The notes beneath the pieces were generated by a model. It saw nothing but the letters and a program-made list of their open reading frames with translations, was not told where the DNA came from and searched no databases. Made by a program: the position numbers and the translations under genes. Positions 53,268 through 62,174 of a stretch of DNA of 64,000 nucleotides are shown here, in pieces (positions within the stretch are counted from its first letter, which is position 1; every line of letters begins with the position of its first letter). This DNA comes from Soonwooa buanensis. GTDB lineage: Bacteria; Bacteroidota; Bacteroidia; Flavobacteriales; Weeksellaceae. Where the stretch lies: contig NZ_FUYZ01000008.1 of assembly GCF_900167905.1 (NCBI RefSeq), positions 101,017 to 165,016 of the forward strand, read 5' to 3'.

Positions 53268-54503
53268 ATGGAAAACCAAACGACAGAAAATAAATTCGAA
53301 TTACTAAAGGGCGACAAAGTCCTTTGGATGGTTATCATTTTGATATCCTTTCTGTCGATATTTCCTGTTTATTCGGCAAGTTCTAACCTAGAATATATCG
53401 CGAATAACGGTACAACAACTTCACACGTTCTTAAGCACATGGTTTTCCTTGTGATAGGTTTAGGAATTATGCGTGGGATTGGCGCCATCAAATACGAATA
53501 TATAGGTAAGCTAAGTTCGATCTTGTTGGCGATTACTGTCGGATTATTGGTGGTTACGATGTTTACGGGACAGACTATTGACGGGGCGAGTGCGTCGCGT
53601 TGGTTGAAGATTCCAGGGACACCGATTTCGTTCCAGCCGTCGTCTTTTGCATATTTAATGTTAATCATTTATCTGTGTAGATATTTAACAAAGAAAATAG
53701 CGAGAGAGCGTTTACCCATCGAAAATGTCATGTATATTTTCGGACCAATTTTATTGGTTTTTGGTTTGGTAGCGAAAGATAACGGATCTACGGGTTTAAT
53801 GATTTTAATAGTGTCCATCGCAGTTTTGGTGTTTGGACAATTGCATTGGAAATACATTGCGGGCTTTATCTCGGTGTCAGTTATTGGCGTGATTATGTTT
53901 TTGTTGGTGGCATTAAATACCAATATCATCAACAACAACCGTGTACACACGTGGATGAGCCGTATCGAAACTTTTACAAATGCTAAAAAAAATGCAGATG
54001 TCGAAGATGAGTCTTTAAAGGCGAAAAACTACCAAGTCATGCAAGCGAAAGCGGCAATTGTTCATGGTGGATTTTATGGGATTGGTCCAGGAAAAAGTGC
54101 TTTGAAGCAAACACTCCCGCAATCGGTTTCGGATTTTATTTTCGCAATTATTGTTGAAGAATATGGTTGGATTGGGGCTTTTGTATTGATAAGTCTTTAC
54201 ATGATTATGATGATTAGGATTGTCATGATTGCGAGTAAAATGCCGGCATTTTTTGGTTCCTTATTGGTGCTCGCCATCGGATTGATGATTTTTGTGCAAT
54301 TGGGTGTTAATATCGCAGTTGCAGTTAACCTAATTCCAGTTACAGGACAGCCTTTACCGCTGATAAGTTATGGTGGTACGTCGATGTTGGTGACTTACAT
54401 TCAGTTGGGGATTATTTTAAGCATCAGTTCTCGAATCCAAGTTTATGACGAGGAAGGTATGGGCAAAAAACAAACGATAGAGGAGATTAACGATATCGCA
54501 TAA
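53268..54503 (+). CDS. ftsW: Septal peptidoglycan polymerase FtsW
   Basis: 411 residues, ten predicted spans, SEDS family. Polymerises lipid II at the septum with FtsI. Signatures: GASASRWLKIPGTPISFQPSSFAYLMLIIYLCRYL, the FGLVAKDNGSTGLMIL segment, HGGFYGIGPGKSALKQTLPQSVSDFIFAIIVEEYGWIGA with the catalytic-loop acidic residue, and GQPLPLISYGGTSMLVTYIQLGIILSISS. Followed by a 179-bp repeat-bearing gap, the largest inside the cluster. Confidence 0.96.
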   Translation: MENQTTENKFELLKGDKVLWMVIILISFLSIFPVYSASSNLEYIANNGTTTSHVLKHMVFLVIGLGIMRGIGAIKYEYIGKLSSILLAITVGLLVVTMFTGQTIDGASASRWLKIPGTPISFQPSSFAYLMLIIYLCRYLTKKIARERLPIENVMYIFGPILLVFGLVAKDNGSTGLMILIVSIAVLVFGQLHWKYIAGFISVSVIGVIMFLLVALNTNIINNNRVHTWMSRIETFTNAKKNADVEDESLKAKNYQVMQAKAAIVHGGFYGIGPGKSALKQTLPQSVSDFIFAIIVEEYGWIGAFVLISLYMIMMIRIVMIASKMPAFFGSLLVLAIGLMIFVQLGVNIAVAVNLIPVTGQPLPLISYGGTSMLVTYIQLGIILSISSRIQVYDEEGMGKKQTIEEINDIA

Positions 54504-54510
54504 AACAAAA

Positions 54511-54669
54511 AAGAGTCCCAAAGGGACGGCTTAATAGAGAATAGGACGGAGTCCTATTAAAAGAAATAATAATTTGTAAAGCAATAAAGTCCTGAAGGGA
54601 CGACTTAATAAAGAATAGGACAAAGTCCTATAAAACGAATTAATAAAGAATAGGATGTAATTCTATTAA
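54511..54669 (+). repeat. Tandem hairpin repeats between ftsW and murG
   Basis: Two and a half copies of a unit with two short hairpins: AGTCC-N-GGGAC, then AATAGGAC-N3-GTCCTATT. Hairpins: 54513-54526 and 54540-54558 (unit 1), 54588-54602 and 54614-54632 (unit 2), 54649-54667 (third, partial). In the third copy the loop-closing C-G pair is changed to T-A on both sides, keeping the stem. May attenuate or stabilise the long transcript ahead of murG. Confidence 0.75.
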
Positions 54670-54682
54670 ATTAAAAAAACAA

Positions 54683-55801
54683 ATGAACAAATTAAAAGTT
54701 TTATTATCAGGCGGCGGAACAGGAGGACATATCTTCCCTGCAATCGCTATTGCTGATGAAATCAGAAAAAGATTTCCAGAAGCTGAGTTTTTGTTCATTG
54801 GTGCAAACAGCAAAATGGAAATGGAAAAAGTTCCCAATGCAGGTTACAAGATCGAAGGTCTTAACATTGCAGGAATTGACCGTGGTAATATTTTGTCAAA
54901 TTTCAAATTGCCATTCAAGCTTTTGTCAAGTTTATCAAAAGCTAAAAAAATAATTAAAGAATTTCGTCCAGATGTTGCTATTGGGACGGGAGGATTTGCA
55001 AGTGGACCAGCTTTGTGGGCAGCGTCAAGATTGGGCGTTTCGACTTTTATTCAAGAGCAAAATGCCTATCCAGGAGTTACCAACAAGTTATTGAGTAAAA
55101 AAGCAAAAGCGGTTTTCACAGCTTATCCTAATATGGAAAAAGATTTTCCGAAGACGAAAGTTATCTTTTCTGGAAATCCGATTAGACAAAATATCGTAAC
55201 AGATATGTTGGATTCTAAAACTGCTAAAGAACAACTTGGCTTGGATGCTGATAAATTGTGCATTTTGTCTGTTGGAGGTTCTTTAGGTTCTAGAACTTTG
55301 AATAATGGTTGGAAAGACAATCTTGTAGAATTCGGGAAAGAAAACATGCAATTGATCTGGCAAACCGGAAAGTTAGATTATAAAAATTTAGTTGAAGAAT
55401 TGACTAACAACCAACAACCAACAACCAATAACCAGATTCAAATAAAAGAATTCGTTTACGAAATGCCATTAGCATATTCTGCGGCGGATGTTATTGTGTC
55501 GAGAGCTGGAGCGATTGCAATTTCTGAATTGTCGGTTGCTGGCAAACCAGTGTTATTGGTGCCTTTCCCTTTTGCAGCAGAAGATCATCAAACCAAAAAC
55601 GCACTTAATTTGGTTGAAAAAAATGCAGCCAAAATGGTAAAAGATTCAGAGATGAAGGACTTGTTTTGGCCAACATTAATGGGTATTTGCAAGGATGAAA
55701 ATCTAAGAGCAGAAATGTCCAAAAACATCAAAACTTTTGCAAAACCAAACGCAACGGTTGAGATTGTTGATGAGATTTTAAAAACGATTAAATATGTTTA
55801 A
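54683..55801 (+). CDS. murG: UDP-GlcNAc:lipid I N-acetylglucosaminyltransferase MurG
   Basis: 372 residues, GT-B fold, inner membrane face; makes lipid II. Motifs: LLSGGGTGGHIFPAIAIADEI, GTGGFASGPALWAASRLG, QEQNAYPGVTNKLLSKKAKAVF, SVGGSLGSRTLN, SRAGAIAISELSVAGKPVLLVPFPFAAEDHQTKNA. The segment TNNQQPTTNNQ, at about residues 241-251, is encoded by four 7-bp units (55406-55433) and lies in a surface stretch before the UDP-GlcNAc site; it is unusual for MurG. Overlaps the next gene by 8 bp. Confidence 0.96.
   Translation: MNKLKVLLSGGGTGGHIFPAIAIADEIRKRFPEAEFLFIGANSKMEMEKVPNAGYKIEGLNIAGIDRGNILSNFKLPFKLLSSLSKAKKIIKEFRPDVAIGTGGFASGPALWAASRLGVSTFIQEQNAYPGVTNKLLSKKAKAVFTAYPNMEKDFPKTKVIFSGNPIRQNIVTDMLDSKTAKEQLGLDADKLCILSVGGSLGSRTLNNGWKDNLVEFGKENMQLIWQTGKLDYKNLVEELTNNQQPTTNNQIQIKEFVYEMPLAYSAADVIVSRAGAIAISELSVAGKPVLLVPFPFAAEDHQTKNALNLVEKNAAKMVKDSEMKDLFWPTLMGICKDENLRAEMSKNIKTFAKPNATVEIVDEILKTIKYV
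55406..55433 (+). repeat. Heptanucleotide tandem repeat (AACAACC) inside murG
   Basis: Three perfect AACAACC units and one AATAACC in direct succession. Seven is not a multiple of three, so gain or loss of one unit would shift the murG frame. Confidence 0.9.
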
Positions 55802-56261
55802 AAAGTTAGTTTACATATTGCCTCTTATTTTGCTAACAAGCTGCAGTTCGTGGGTTTATAAACCTACGCCTAAAGAGCATCTTAGCAAAGAAAGAATTGC
55901 CTTAGCAAAATCTTTTGTTGAAGAATTTATCCACAAATGCGAAAATAGAGATTATACTCCAATTGTTGGTTTTAATCTAGATATTAATCTTAATGCTAGC
56001 CTACAAAAAGAAGAAGAGTTTAAAAAGACTTGTGAAAAACATGTAGCAAAATACGGAAAGGTTGTCGTTGGAGATTATCATAGTGCAATAACTCCAAATA
56101 CACCGAGAGATTATGCAGATTTTATTGTTTTCAATATGACATCAGAGAAGAAAGATTCTCTTAAGTATATGGCAGTTATGTTGTATAGAGATAAAGATTA
56201 CATCGCAGGATTTACCTCACAAAAAATACCAGCTCCAAAACTTAAACTTAAATTAAAATGA
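55794..56261 (+). CDS. Lipoprotein of unknown function inside the dcw cluster
   Basis: 155 residues with a lipoprotein signal (LVYILPLILLTSCSSW, Cys17). The mature domain begins LSKERIALAKSFVEEFIHKCENRDYTPI and contains FKKTCEKHVAKYGKVVVGDYHSAI and DFIVFNMTSEKKDSLKYMAVMLYRDKDYIAGF, an alpha+beta pattern resembling SnoaL/NTF2-like folds. Two cysteines (KCENRD, KTCEK) could form a disulfide. It overlaps murG by 8 bp and murC by 4 bp, so it is translated together with both. Not a standard dcw gene. Confidence 0.85.
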   Translation: MFKKLVYILPLILLTSCSSWVYKPTPKEHLSKERIALAKSFVEEFIHKCENRDYTPIVGFNLDINLNASLQKEEEFKKTCEKHVAKYGKVVVGDYHSAITPNTPRDYADFIVFNMTSEKKDSLKYMAVMLYRDKDYIAGFTSQKIPAPKLKLKLK

Positions 56262-57616
56262 ACTATCTAAATACATTCAAGCATTTCTATTTCATCGGTA
56301 TCGGCGGTATCGGGATGAGTGCTTTGGCGAGATATTTCCACGCTTCAGGTCGCGAGGTTTTGGGTTATGATAAAACCAATACCAAATTGACAACGCAACT
56401 AATGGCAGAGGGAATTGACATTACTTTCGAGGATAAAATTGATGACAAAATAAAAGCTTTGTCGCCACAAGATACGTTGGTGATTTATACGCCAGCGATT
56501 AAGACTTTAGGTATTTTAGATTATTTTGATGAGCAAGGTTTCACGATTCAGAAGCGTGCAAAAGTTCTTGGATTGGTAACCGAAGATACGCAATGTATTG
56601 CCGTTGCGGGTACACACGGGAAGACGACAACTTCGACACTTATTTCGCATTTGTGCAAAGAAGCCAATTTGCCATTTTCCGCTTTTTTAGGCGGAATTTC
56701 AGAGAATTTTAAATCAAATTTTCTTTACAACGGTAACGAACTTTCTGTGGTTGAAGCCGACGAATACGACAGAAGCTTCCTAAATCTTTCACCAGATTGG
56801 GCGGTTGTAACTTCGATGGATGCTGACCATTTAGACATCTATGGTGACAAAAACCATATCGAAGAAGGTTTCCGTGCATTTGCAGCTTTGGTGCCAGATG
56901 ACAAACAACTTTTTGTGAGAAAGGGTTTGGAGATTGGTCGTCCACATGAGACTTATGCAGTTAATGAGGAAGCTGATTATTATTCGGATAATTTGAGAAT
57001 GGATCATGACAAAATTTATTTTGACTTCCATACGCCGACAGAGACGATCAAAGATTTCGTTTGGGAAATTCCGGGTATTCACAATGTTGAAAATGCAACG
57101 GTTTCTTTAGCGATTCTTAATAAAATGGGCGTTGATTTTGACACGCTTAAAAAAGCAATTGCAAACTTTAAAGGAATTAAAAGACGTTACACCAAACATA
57201 TTTTTGACAACGGAAAAATATACATCGACGATTATGCACACCATCCAACAGAGTTAAATGCTGTGATTGGTTCGATTAAAACCTTCTATCCAAATAAGAA
57301 ATTATTGATTGCTTTCCAACCGCATTTATTTAGTAGAACGCGTGATTTTGCGGACGATTTTGCGAAAAGTATTGCAAAAGGAGATGATTTGTTATTGTTA
57401 GATATCTATCCAGCGCGAGAACTTCAAGAGAATTATCAAGGTGTGACATCTGCTTGGTTGTTGGACAAAGTGGAAGCCGAAAACAAAGAAGTGGTGACTT
57501 TAGCCGAAAGTTTAGAAAAGATTAAATCTAAAGATTTCGATATTTTGTTGACCGTTGGTGCTGGGAATATTGATACACTTTATGACCCAATTATGGAGTG
57601 GCTGCCAACGATTTAG
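56258..57616 (+). CDS. murC: UDP-MurNAc:L-alanine ligase MurC
   Basis: 452 residues. Adds the first stem-peptide residue. FYFIGIGGIGMSALARYFHASG at the start, ATP loop VAGTHGKTTTSTL, SVVEADEYDRSFLNLSPDWAVVTSMDADHLDIYGD, KRRYTKHIFDNGKIYIDDYAHHPTELNAVI and FQPHLFSRTRDFADDFA are all family-typical. The ATGA overlap with the lipoprotein gene indicates coupling. Confidence 0.96.
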   Translation: MNYLNTFKHFYFIGIGGIGMSALARYFHASGREVLGYDKTNTKLTTQLMAEGIDITFEDKIDDKIKALSPQDTLVIYTPAIKTLGILDYFDEQGFTIQKRAKVLGLVTEDTQCIAVAGTHGKTTTSTLISHLCKEANLPFSAFLGGISENFKSNFLYNGNELSVVEADEYDRSFLNLSPDWAVVTSMDADHLDIYGDKNHIEEGFRAFAALVPDDKQLFVRKGLEIGRPHETYAVNEEADYYSDNLRMDHDKIYFDFHTPTETIKDFVWEIPGIHNVENATVSLAILNKMGVDFDTLKKAIANFKGIKRRYTKHIFDNGKIYIDDYAHHPTELNAVIGSIKTFYPNKKLLIAFQPHLFSRTRDFADDFAKSIAKGDDLLLLDIYPARELQENYQGVTSAWLLDKVEAENKEVVTLAESLEKIKSKDFDILLTVGAGNIDTLYDPIMEWLPTI

Positions 57617-57671
57617 TAGAATTAAATTTAAAAATAAATAGAGACGTACTTTTTGAATTGTACAGTAAATA

Positions 57672-58664
57672 ATGAAGAATAAATACAGAATATTAAAAAT
57701 TTTAGTAACCGTAGGAATATTGGTATTCTTGCTGAGTTTCTCTTTGAAACGCTTCAGCGAAAAGCCAGTTTCTGAACCTAAAGTTAAGCTTAACCAAACG
57801 GCGCCTTCTGTATATTTTATTTCAGAAAAAGAAGTTTCGGAATTAATTAAAAAAAATAATCCCGAAAACAAAATTGGGACTTTGGATATTCCGAAGTTAG
57901 AGAAGAAGCTCAATGACAACGACTTTGTAGATAGCGCCAATGTTTATTTAGATCTTAACGGAACTTTAAATATCGATGTTAAACAAAGGGTTCCTGTTTT
58001 TAGACTTCAGAAAGGAGGAAAAGATTTTTATGTTGATGCTAATGGTGTAGAATTTCCGATTTCTAGAAATTACTCGTTCCCATGTTTATTGGTTTCAGGC
58101 GATGTTAAAAAAGAAGAATATCAAGCTTTAGGAAATCTGGTTGACAAAATCAATAAGGATGATTTTAGTAAAAAGTACTTTATCGGAATTTCAAAATACA
58201 AAGACGATTATAGTTTGTTAACCAGCGAAGGCAATTACAAAGTTGAGATTGGTGATCTTAATAATATTGATTTTAAGGTTAAAGGTTTTAAAACTTTTGT
58301 TGAGAAATATATGATTTATCAAAATCCAGAAAAATATAAACGGATTTCTGTGAAGTACGAAAATCAAATTGTAACAACGCTTAATCCTTATTTTAAGGAA
58401 AATGATAGCGTCTTGAAAGCACAACAAAAAGCTTTAGAAAAACCTCTTGCAAAAGCAACGGGTAAAGAAGATGCTAACAAAACCGAAAAGAAACCTGCTG
58501 TAGCAACGCCAACCAAACCAAAGTTGGAAGAAAAGCCGAAAGCTGAACCTAAAAAACAAGAAAAACCAAAGGCAACGCCCAAGCAGGACAAACCAAAAAC
58601 ACAACAAAGCGCTTCTCCTAAAAAGGAAGCCGCAAAGAAAAAGACAAAAGTAGTAGTAGAATAA
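57672..58664 (+). CDS. ftsQ: Cell division protein FtsQ with Lys/Pro-rich tail
   Basis: 330 residues. Short cytoplasmic N-terminus, one span (ILKILVTVGILVFLLSFSL), a POTRA domain (VYFISEKEVSELIKKN, LEKKLNDNDFVDSANVYLDLNGTLNIDVKQRVPVFRL) and the FtsQ beta-domain. From about residue 248 the protein continues as a disordered periplasmic tail of roughly 80 residues made almost only of Lys, Pro, Ala, Glu, Thr and Gln. E. coli FtsQ has no such tail. Position between murC and ftsA supports the call. Confidence 0.9.
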   Translation: MKNKYRILKILVTVGILVFLLSFSLKRFSEKPVSEPKVKLNQTAPSVYFISEKEVSELIKKNNPENKIGTLDIPKLEKKLNDNDFVDSANVYLDLNGTLNIDVKQRVPVFRLQKGGKDFYVDANGVEFPISRNYSFPCLLVSGDVKKEEYQALGNLVDKINKDDFSKKYFIGISKYKDDYSLLTSEGNYKVEIGDLNNIDFKVKGFKTFVEKYMIYQNPEKYKRISVKYENQIVTTLNPYFKENDSVLKAQQKALEKPLAKATGKEDANKTEKKPAVATPTKPKLEEKPKAEPKKQEKPKATPKQDKPKTQQSASPKKEAAKKKTKVVVE

Positions 58665-58685
58665 AAAAATCAAATCGAGCATAAA

Positions 58686-60059
58686 ATGGAAAATCACGAG
58701 TATTCAGTAGGTCTGGACATTGGGACAACGAAGATTGTCGCAATTGTCGGTAGACGCAACGATCGAGGCAAGATCGAGGTCCTCGGCGTAGGAAAAGCAA
58801 AAAGTCTCGGCGTACACAAAGGGATTGTTAACAATATTGCGCAGACGATTAGCTCAATCAAAGCGGCAGTAGAACAAGCGGAATCTAGCGCTGGTGTTAA
58901 CATTAGCAAAGTGACAGTTGGGATCGCGGGTAAGCATATCCGTTCATTACAGCATTCGGATTACATCATGAGAGAGCATCCGGATAAGTACATTACAGAT
59001 GACGACATCGAAGCACTTAAAGATCAAGTGCGCAAGTTGGTGATGTTGCCAGGTGAAGAGATCATCCATGTTCTTCCTCAGGATTATAAAGTTGATTCGG
59101 AGGGCGAAATCCAAGAACCAATAGGTATGCATGGTAAACGTCTAGAGGCCAACTTCCACGTTGTTGTTGGGCAGATGGGTTCTATCCGTAACATCGTAAG
59201 ATGCGTTCGCGAAGCGGGTCTGGATATGGAAGCTTTAACTTTGGAACCTTTGGCATCGTCAGAATCTGTTTTAACTAAAGAAGAAAAAGAAGCTGGTGTT
59301 GCAATTGTTGACATCGGTGGTGGTACAACAGATATCGCTATTTTTAAAGATAATATCATTCGTCATACTTGTGTTATTCCTTACGGTGGTGGGATTATTA
59401 CAGATGACATCAAAGAAGGATGTTCTATTATCGAAAAACATGCAGAGCAACTGAAGGTTAAATTCGGTTCTGCTGTTCCAGAATTAGAAAAAGATAGTAC
59501 CTATGTAACCATTCCTGGTTTGCATGGTCGTCCAGATAAAGAGATTTCATTAAAATCTTTGGCGCAAATAATCAATGCGCGTATCGAAGAAGTTTTAGAA
59601 ATGGTGAATACCGAACTAAAAGCTTACGGTGCATTTGAGCAAAAGAAAAAATTGATTGCAGGTATCGTGTTAACTGGTGGTGGATCTAACCTAAAACACC
59701 TAAGACAACTTGCTAATTATATGACAGGGTTCGACTCAAGAATTGGTTTCTCTAACGAATATGTTAGCAATGACAAAAGCCAACAATTGAAAGGTCCAGA
59801 ATATGCGACCTCTATCGGATTGTTGATGGAAAGTCTTAAGATTCGTGATAAGAGCGAAGTTAACTATACGCAAGAAGAGGTTGTAGAAGTTAAAAATACA
59901 GCAACAGAAGTTGACACGACCAATAATGTGACAGAGAAAGAAGCCGAAGCTCAAGTTGAAAAACAAATCGTTGAAGCAACTAAGCAAAAAGGTGGTCGAT
60001 TAACTTTTGGACAATCGATTTTAGAAAAAGTAAAAAAATTCTTCGAAGAAGTAGAATAA
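58686..60059 (+). CDS. ftsA: Cell division protein FtsA
   Basis: 457 residues, actin-like ATPase tethering FtsZ to the membrane. Phosphate-1 GLDIGTTKIVAIVG, the 1C subdomain (VNISKVTVGIAGKHIRS), phosphate-2 AIVDIGGGTTDIAIF and adenosine motif GIVLTGGGSNLKHL. After a charged linker (about 400-440) the end is an amphipathic helix (ILEKVKKFFEEVE), the expected membrane-targeting sequence. Starts 21 bp after ftsQ. Confidence 0.96.
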   Translation: MENHEYSVGLDIGTTKIVAIVGRRNDRGKIEVLGVGKAKSLGVHKGIVNNIAQTISSIKAAVEQAESSAGVNISKVTVGIAGKHIRSLQHSDYIMREHPDKYITDDDIEALKDQVRKLVMLPGEEIIHVLPQDYKVDSEGEIQEPIGMHGKRLEANFHVVVGQMGSIRNIVRCVREAGLDMEALTLEPLASSESVLTKEEKEAGVAIVDIGGGTTDIAIFKDNIIRHTCVIPYGGGIITDDIKEGCSIIEKHAEQLKVKFGSAVPELEKDSTYVTIPGLHGRPDKEISLKSLAQIINARIEEVLEMVNTELKAYGAFEQKKKLIAGIVLTGGGSNLKHLRQLANYMTGFDSRIGFSNEYVSNDKSQQLKGPEYATSIGLLMESLKIRDKSEVNYTQEEVVEVKNTATEVDTTNNVTEKEAEAQVEKQIVEATKQKGGRLTFGQSILEKVKKFFEEVE

Positions 60060-60123
60060 ATTTTGAAGCGAAAAAGCTATTTTTAAATAGTGGACAAGCG
60101 GAACATATTATAAAATTACAACA

Positions 60124-62082
60124 ATGGAAAATACAAATAGCAATCAAGGATTTTCATTTGACCTACCAAAAGGCAACTCTGCGATCATCAAAGTTATTGG
60201 TGTTGGTGGCGGTGGAAACAATGCACTTAAGCACATGTACGAAAAAGGAATCTACGGTGTAGATTTCGTGATTTGCAATACAGACGCACAAACTTTAGAT
60301 AACAACCCAGTGGCTAACAAAGTGCAGTTGGGACTTACAATGACCGAAGGTCTTGGCGCTGGCGCTGATCCTGAAGTTGGCGAGAAAGCTGCCATCGAAA
60401 GTATCGACGAGATCAAAGCGGCAATGGGACAAAATACCAAAATGGTCTTCATCACAGCTGGTATGGGCGGTGGTACTGGTACAGGAGCTGCGCCAGTTAT
60501 CGCAAAAGTAGCTAAAGAGATGGGCATCTTAACTGTTGGTATCGTAACAGTACCTTTCAGTTTTGAAGGCAAAAGACGTCTTGATCAAGCAGAATTAGGT
60601 TTAGATAAACTTAGAAATAATGTTGACTCGCTTATCGTAATCAACAATGATAAATTAAGACAACAATTCGGAAATTTAGGATTCAAATCAGGATTCTCAA
60701 AAGCCGATGAAGTTTTGACAAACGCTGCTAAAGGTATGGCAGAAGTTATTACGGGTTATTTCGATGTTAACATTGACTTCCGTGATGCTAAATCTGTACT
60801 TCAAAATTCTGGTACAGCTTTGATGTCAACTGGTACAGCACAAGGCGAAAACAAAGCGGAAGAAGCGGTTAAAAAAGCTTTAGATTCTCCGTTATTAAAC
60901 GATAACAAAATCACTGGTGCGAAAAACGTTCTACTTCTTATCCGTTCTGGTAACGAGGAAGCAACAATGGACGAAATCGGTATCATCAACGACTATATCC
61001 AAAGAGAAGCTGGTAACACGGCGGACATTATTTTTGGGGTTGGTTCGGACGAAGAATTGGGTGATGCAATCAGCGTATTGGTTATTGCAACAGGTTTTTC
61101 TAAAGATGATGTTAGACAAACTAATGTTAAAGAAACGATTCAGAAGATCGACTTGTTCGCAGATAGAGATCAATCTATGCCAAGACGTACAGATTCTCCT
61201 TTCAAGACTAGAGCTGAAAGAGATGCTGAAGGCGGCATAGAAAATGGTGGAAAAAATGTTTTCCGTCTAGAAGATGATGAGGATTTTTCAACTCCCAATT
61301 TTCCAACTAATACTTTCGCGGGAACTGCTGTAGAAGAGGTTCCACAAGAAGTTAAGTTTTTCGAAAAAGAAGAATCCGAAAGCTTCAATCAAAATTGGGA
61401 GCAAGACGAAGCACCTCAAGAATTCAACCTTTTTAATTATGAAGAAGAGGAAGAATTTAATCATAATGAAGACCTAGAAGCGGAAGCTTTTACGTTTGAG
61501 GTGGAACATAAAGTTAATGACCAACAAAACATCCAAATCTCTGATGAGGAAAAACCTGTTGAAATTAACTTCGTAATCAACGAGCCGATCAACGAAGAAT
61601 CGATGTTTGTACACAAAGAGGAAGAAGTTGAGCCGATTATTAATAAAGTAGAAGAAGTTAAGGAAGATTTTAACCCAGTTTTCGAAACAGAAATTGAGGA
61701 AGAAATCCAAGTTCCAAAACCTGATATGCTTTACAATCGTCCAGCGGTTAATGAGCCAAAACCAGTAGAAAATTCAGTGAAAAAAATCATTGAAAAACCT
61801 GTGGTAGAGGAGAAAGTTGATGAGTCAGAATTTACGTTTATCAATAAATCGACGGAGTCTAACAAGATTCAAGAGAGAAGAAATAAACTTAAAGAATTCA
61901 ATTCTCGTTATCAAAAATTTGATCATGTTGAAGAGTTTGAAAGCATCCCAGCATTCAAAAGAAAAAATATTGACATCGATAGCAATAGCGCATCAGATAG
62001 CAATATCAATAACTTTTTGAGTGACAACAATGGAAGAATTCAACTTCGCGAAAACAAGTTTTTGAATAAAGACGTAGACTAA
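60124..62082 (+). CDS. ftsZ: Cell division protein FtsZ with long acidic C-terminal extension
   Basis: 652 residues, about 1.7 times E. coli FtsZ. The tubulin-like GTPase core covers about 1-325, with GVGGGGNNALKHM, the signature GGGTGTG at 115-121, and NNDKLRQQFGNLG. An acidic, Glu/Asn-rich linker of about 280 residues follows. Near the end the FtsA-binding-type peptide ESIPAFKRK (Ile-Pro-Ala-Phe at 608-611) is not terminal: 40 more residues follow, ending RENKFLNKDVD. This double-ended tail seems typical of Flavobacteriia as I recall. Confidence 0.96.
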   Translation: MENTNSNQGFSFDLPKGNSAIIKVIGVGGGGNNALKHMYEKGIYGVDFVICNTDAQTLDNNPVANKVQLGLTMTEGLGAGADPEVGEKAAIESIDEIKAAMGQNTKMVFITAGMGGGTGTGAAPVIAKVAKEMGILTVGIVTVPFSFEGKRRLDQAELGLDKLRNNVDSLIVINNDKLRQQFGNLGFKSGFSKADEVLTNAAKGMAEVITGYFDVNIDFRDAKSVLQNSGTALMSTGTAQGENKAEEAVKKALDSPLLNDNKITGAKNVLLLIRSGNEEATMDEIGIINDYIQREAGNTADIIFGVGSDEELGDAISVLVIATGFSKDDVRQTNVKETIQKIDLFADRDQSMPRRTDSPFKTRAERDAEGGIENGGKNVFRLEDDEDFSTPNFPTNTFAGTAVEEVPQEVKFFEKEESESFNQNWEQDEAPQEFNLFNYEEEEEFNHNEDLEAEAFTFEVEHKVNDQQNIQISDEEKPVEINFVINEPINEESMFVHKEEEVEPIINKVEEVKEDFNPVFETEIEEEIQVPKPDMLYNRPAVNEPKPVENSVKKIIEKPVVEEKVDESEFTFINKSTESNKIQERRNKLKEFNSRYQKFDHVEEFESIPAFKRKNIDIDSNSASDSNINNFLSDNNGRIQLRENKFLNKDVD

Positions 62083-62089
62083 TCGCGTT

Positions 62090-62155
62090 AAGCCGTAAGC
62101 AATATGCAAAAAGCTTATAAACTTCGGTTTTAAAAATGCATATAGCTAAACGCTT
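62090..62155. repeat. Imperfect inverted repeat between ftsZ and yqeY
   Basis: The left arm 62090-62108 (AAGCCGTAAGCAATATGCA) and right arm 62137-62155 pair at about 15 of 19 positions, with TAAGC/GCTTA motifs repeated around them. The false upstream start of yqeY falls in the right arm. REP-like in appearance. Confidence 0.45.
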
Positions 62156-62174
62156 AAAGCCTAAAGCAAAAAAA

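Noticed and set aside
54511..54669. CRISPR array between ftsW and murG
   Set aside because: Units are unequal, contain hairpins, and there are no unique spacers of constant length.
55406..55433. CRISPR-like direct repeats
   Set aside because: A 7-bp tandem tract with no spacers, inside a coding frame; no cas genes anywhere in the window.
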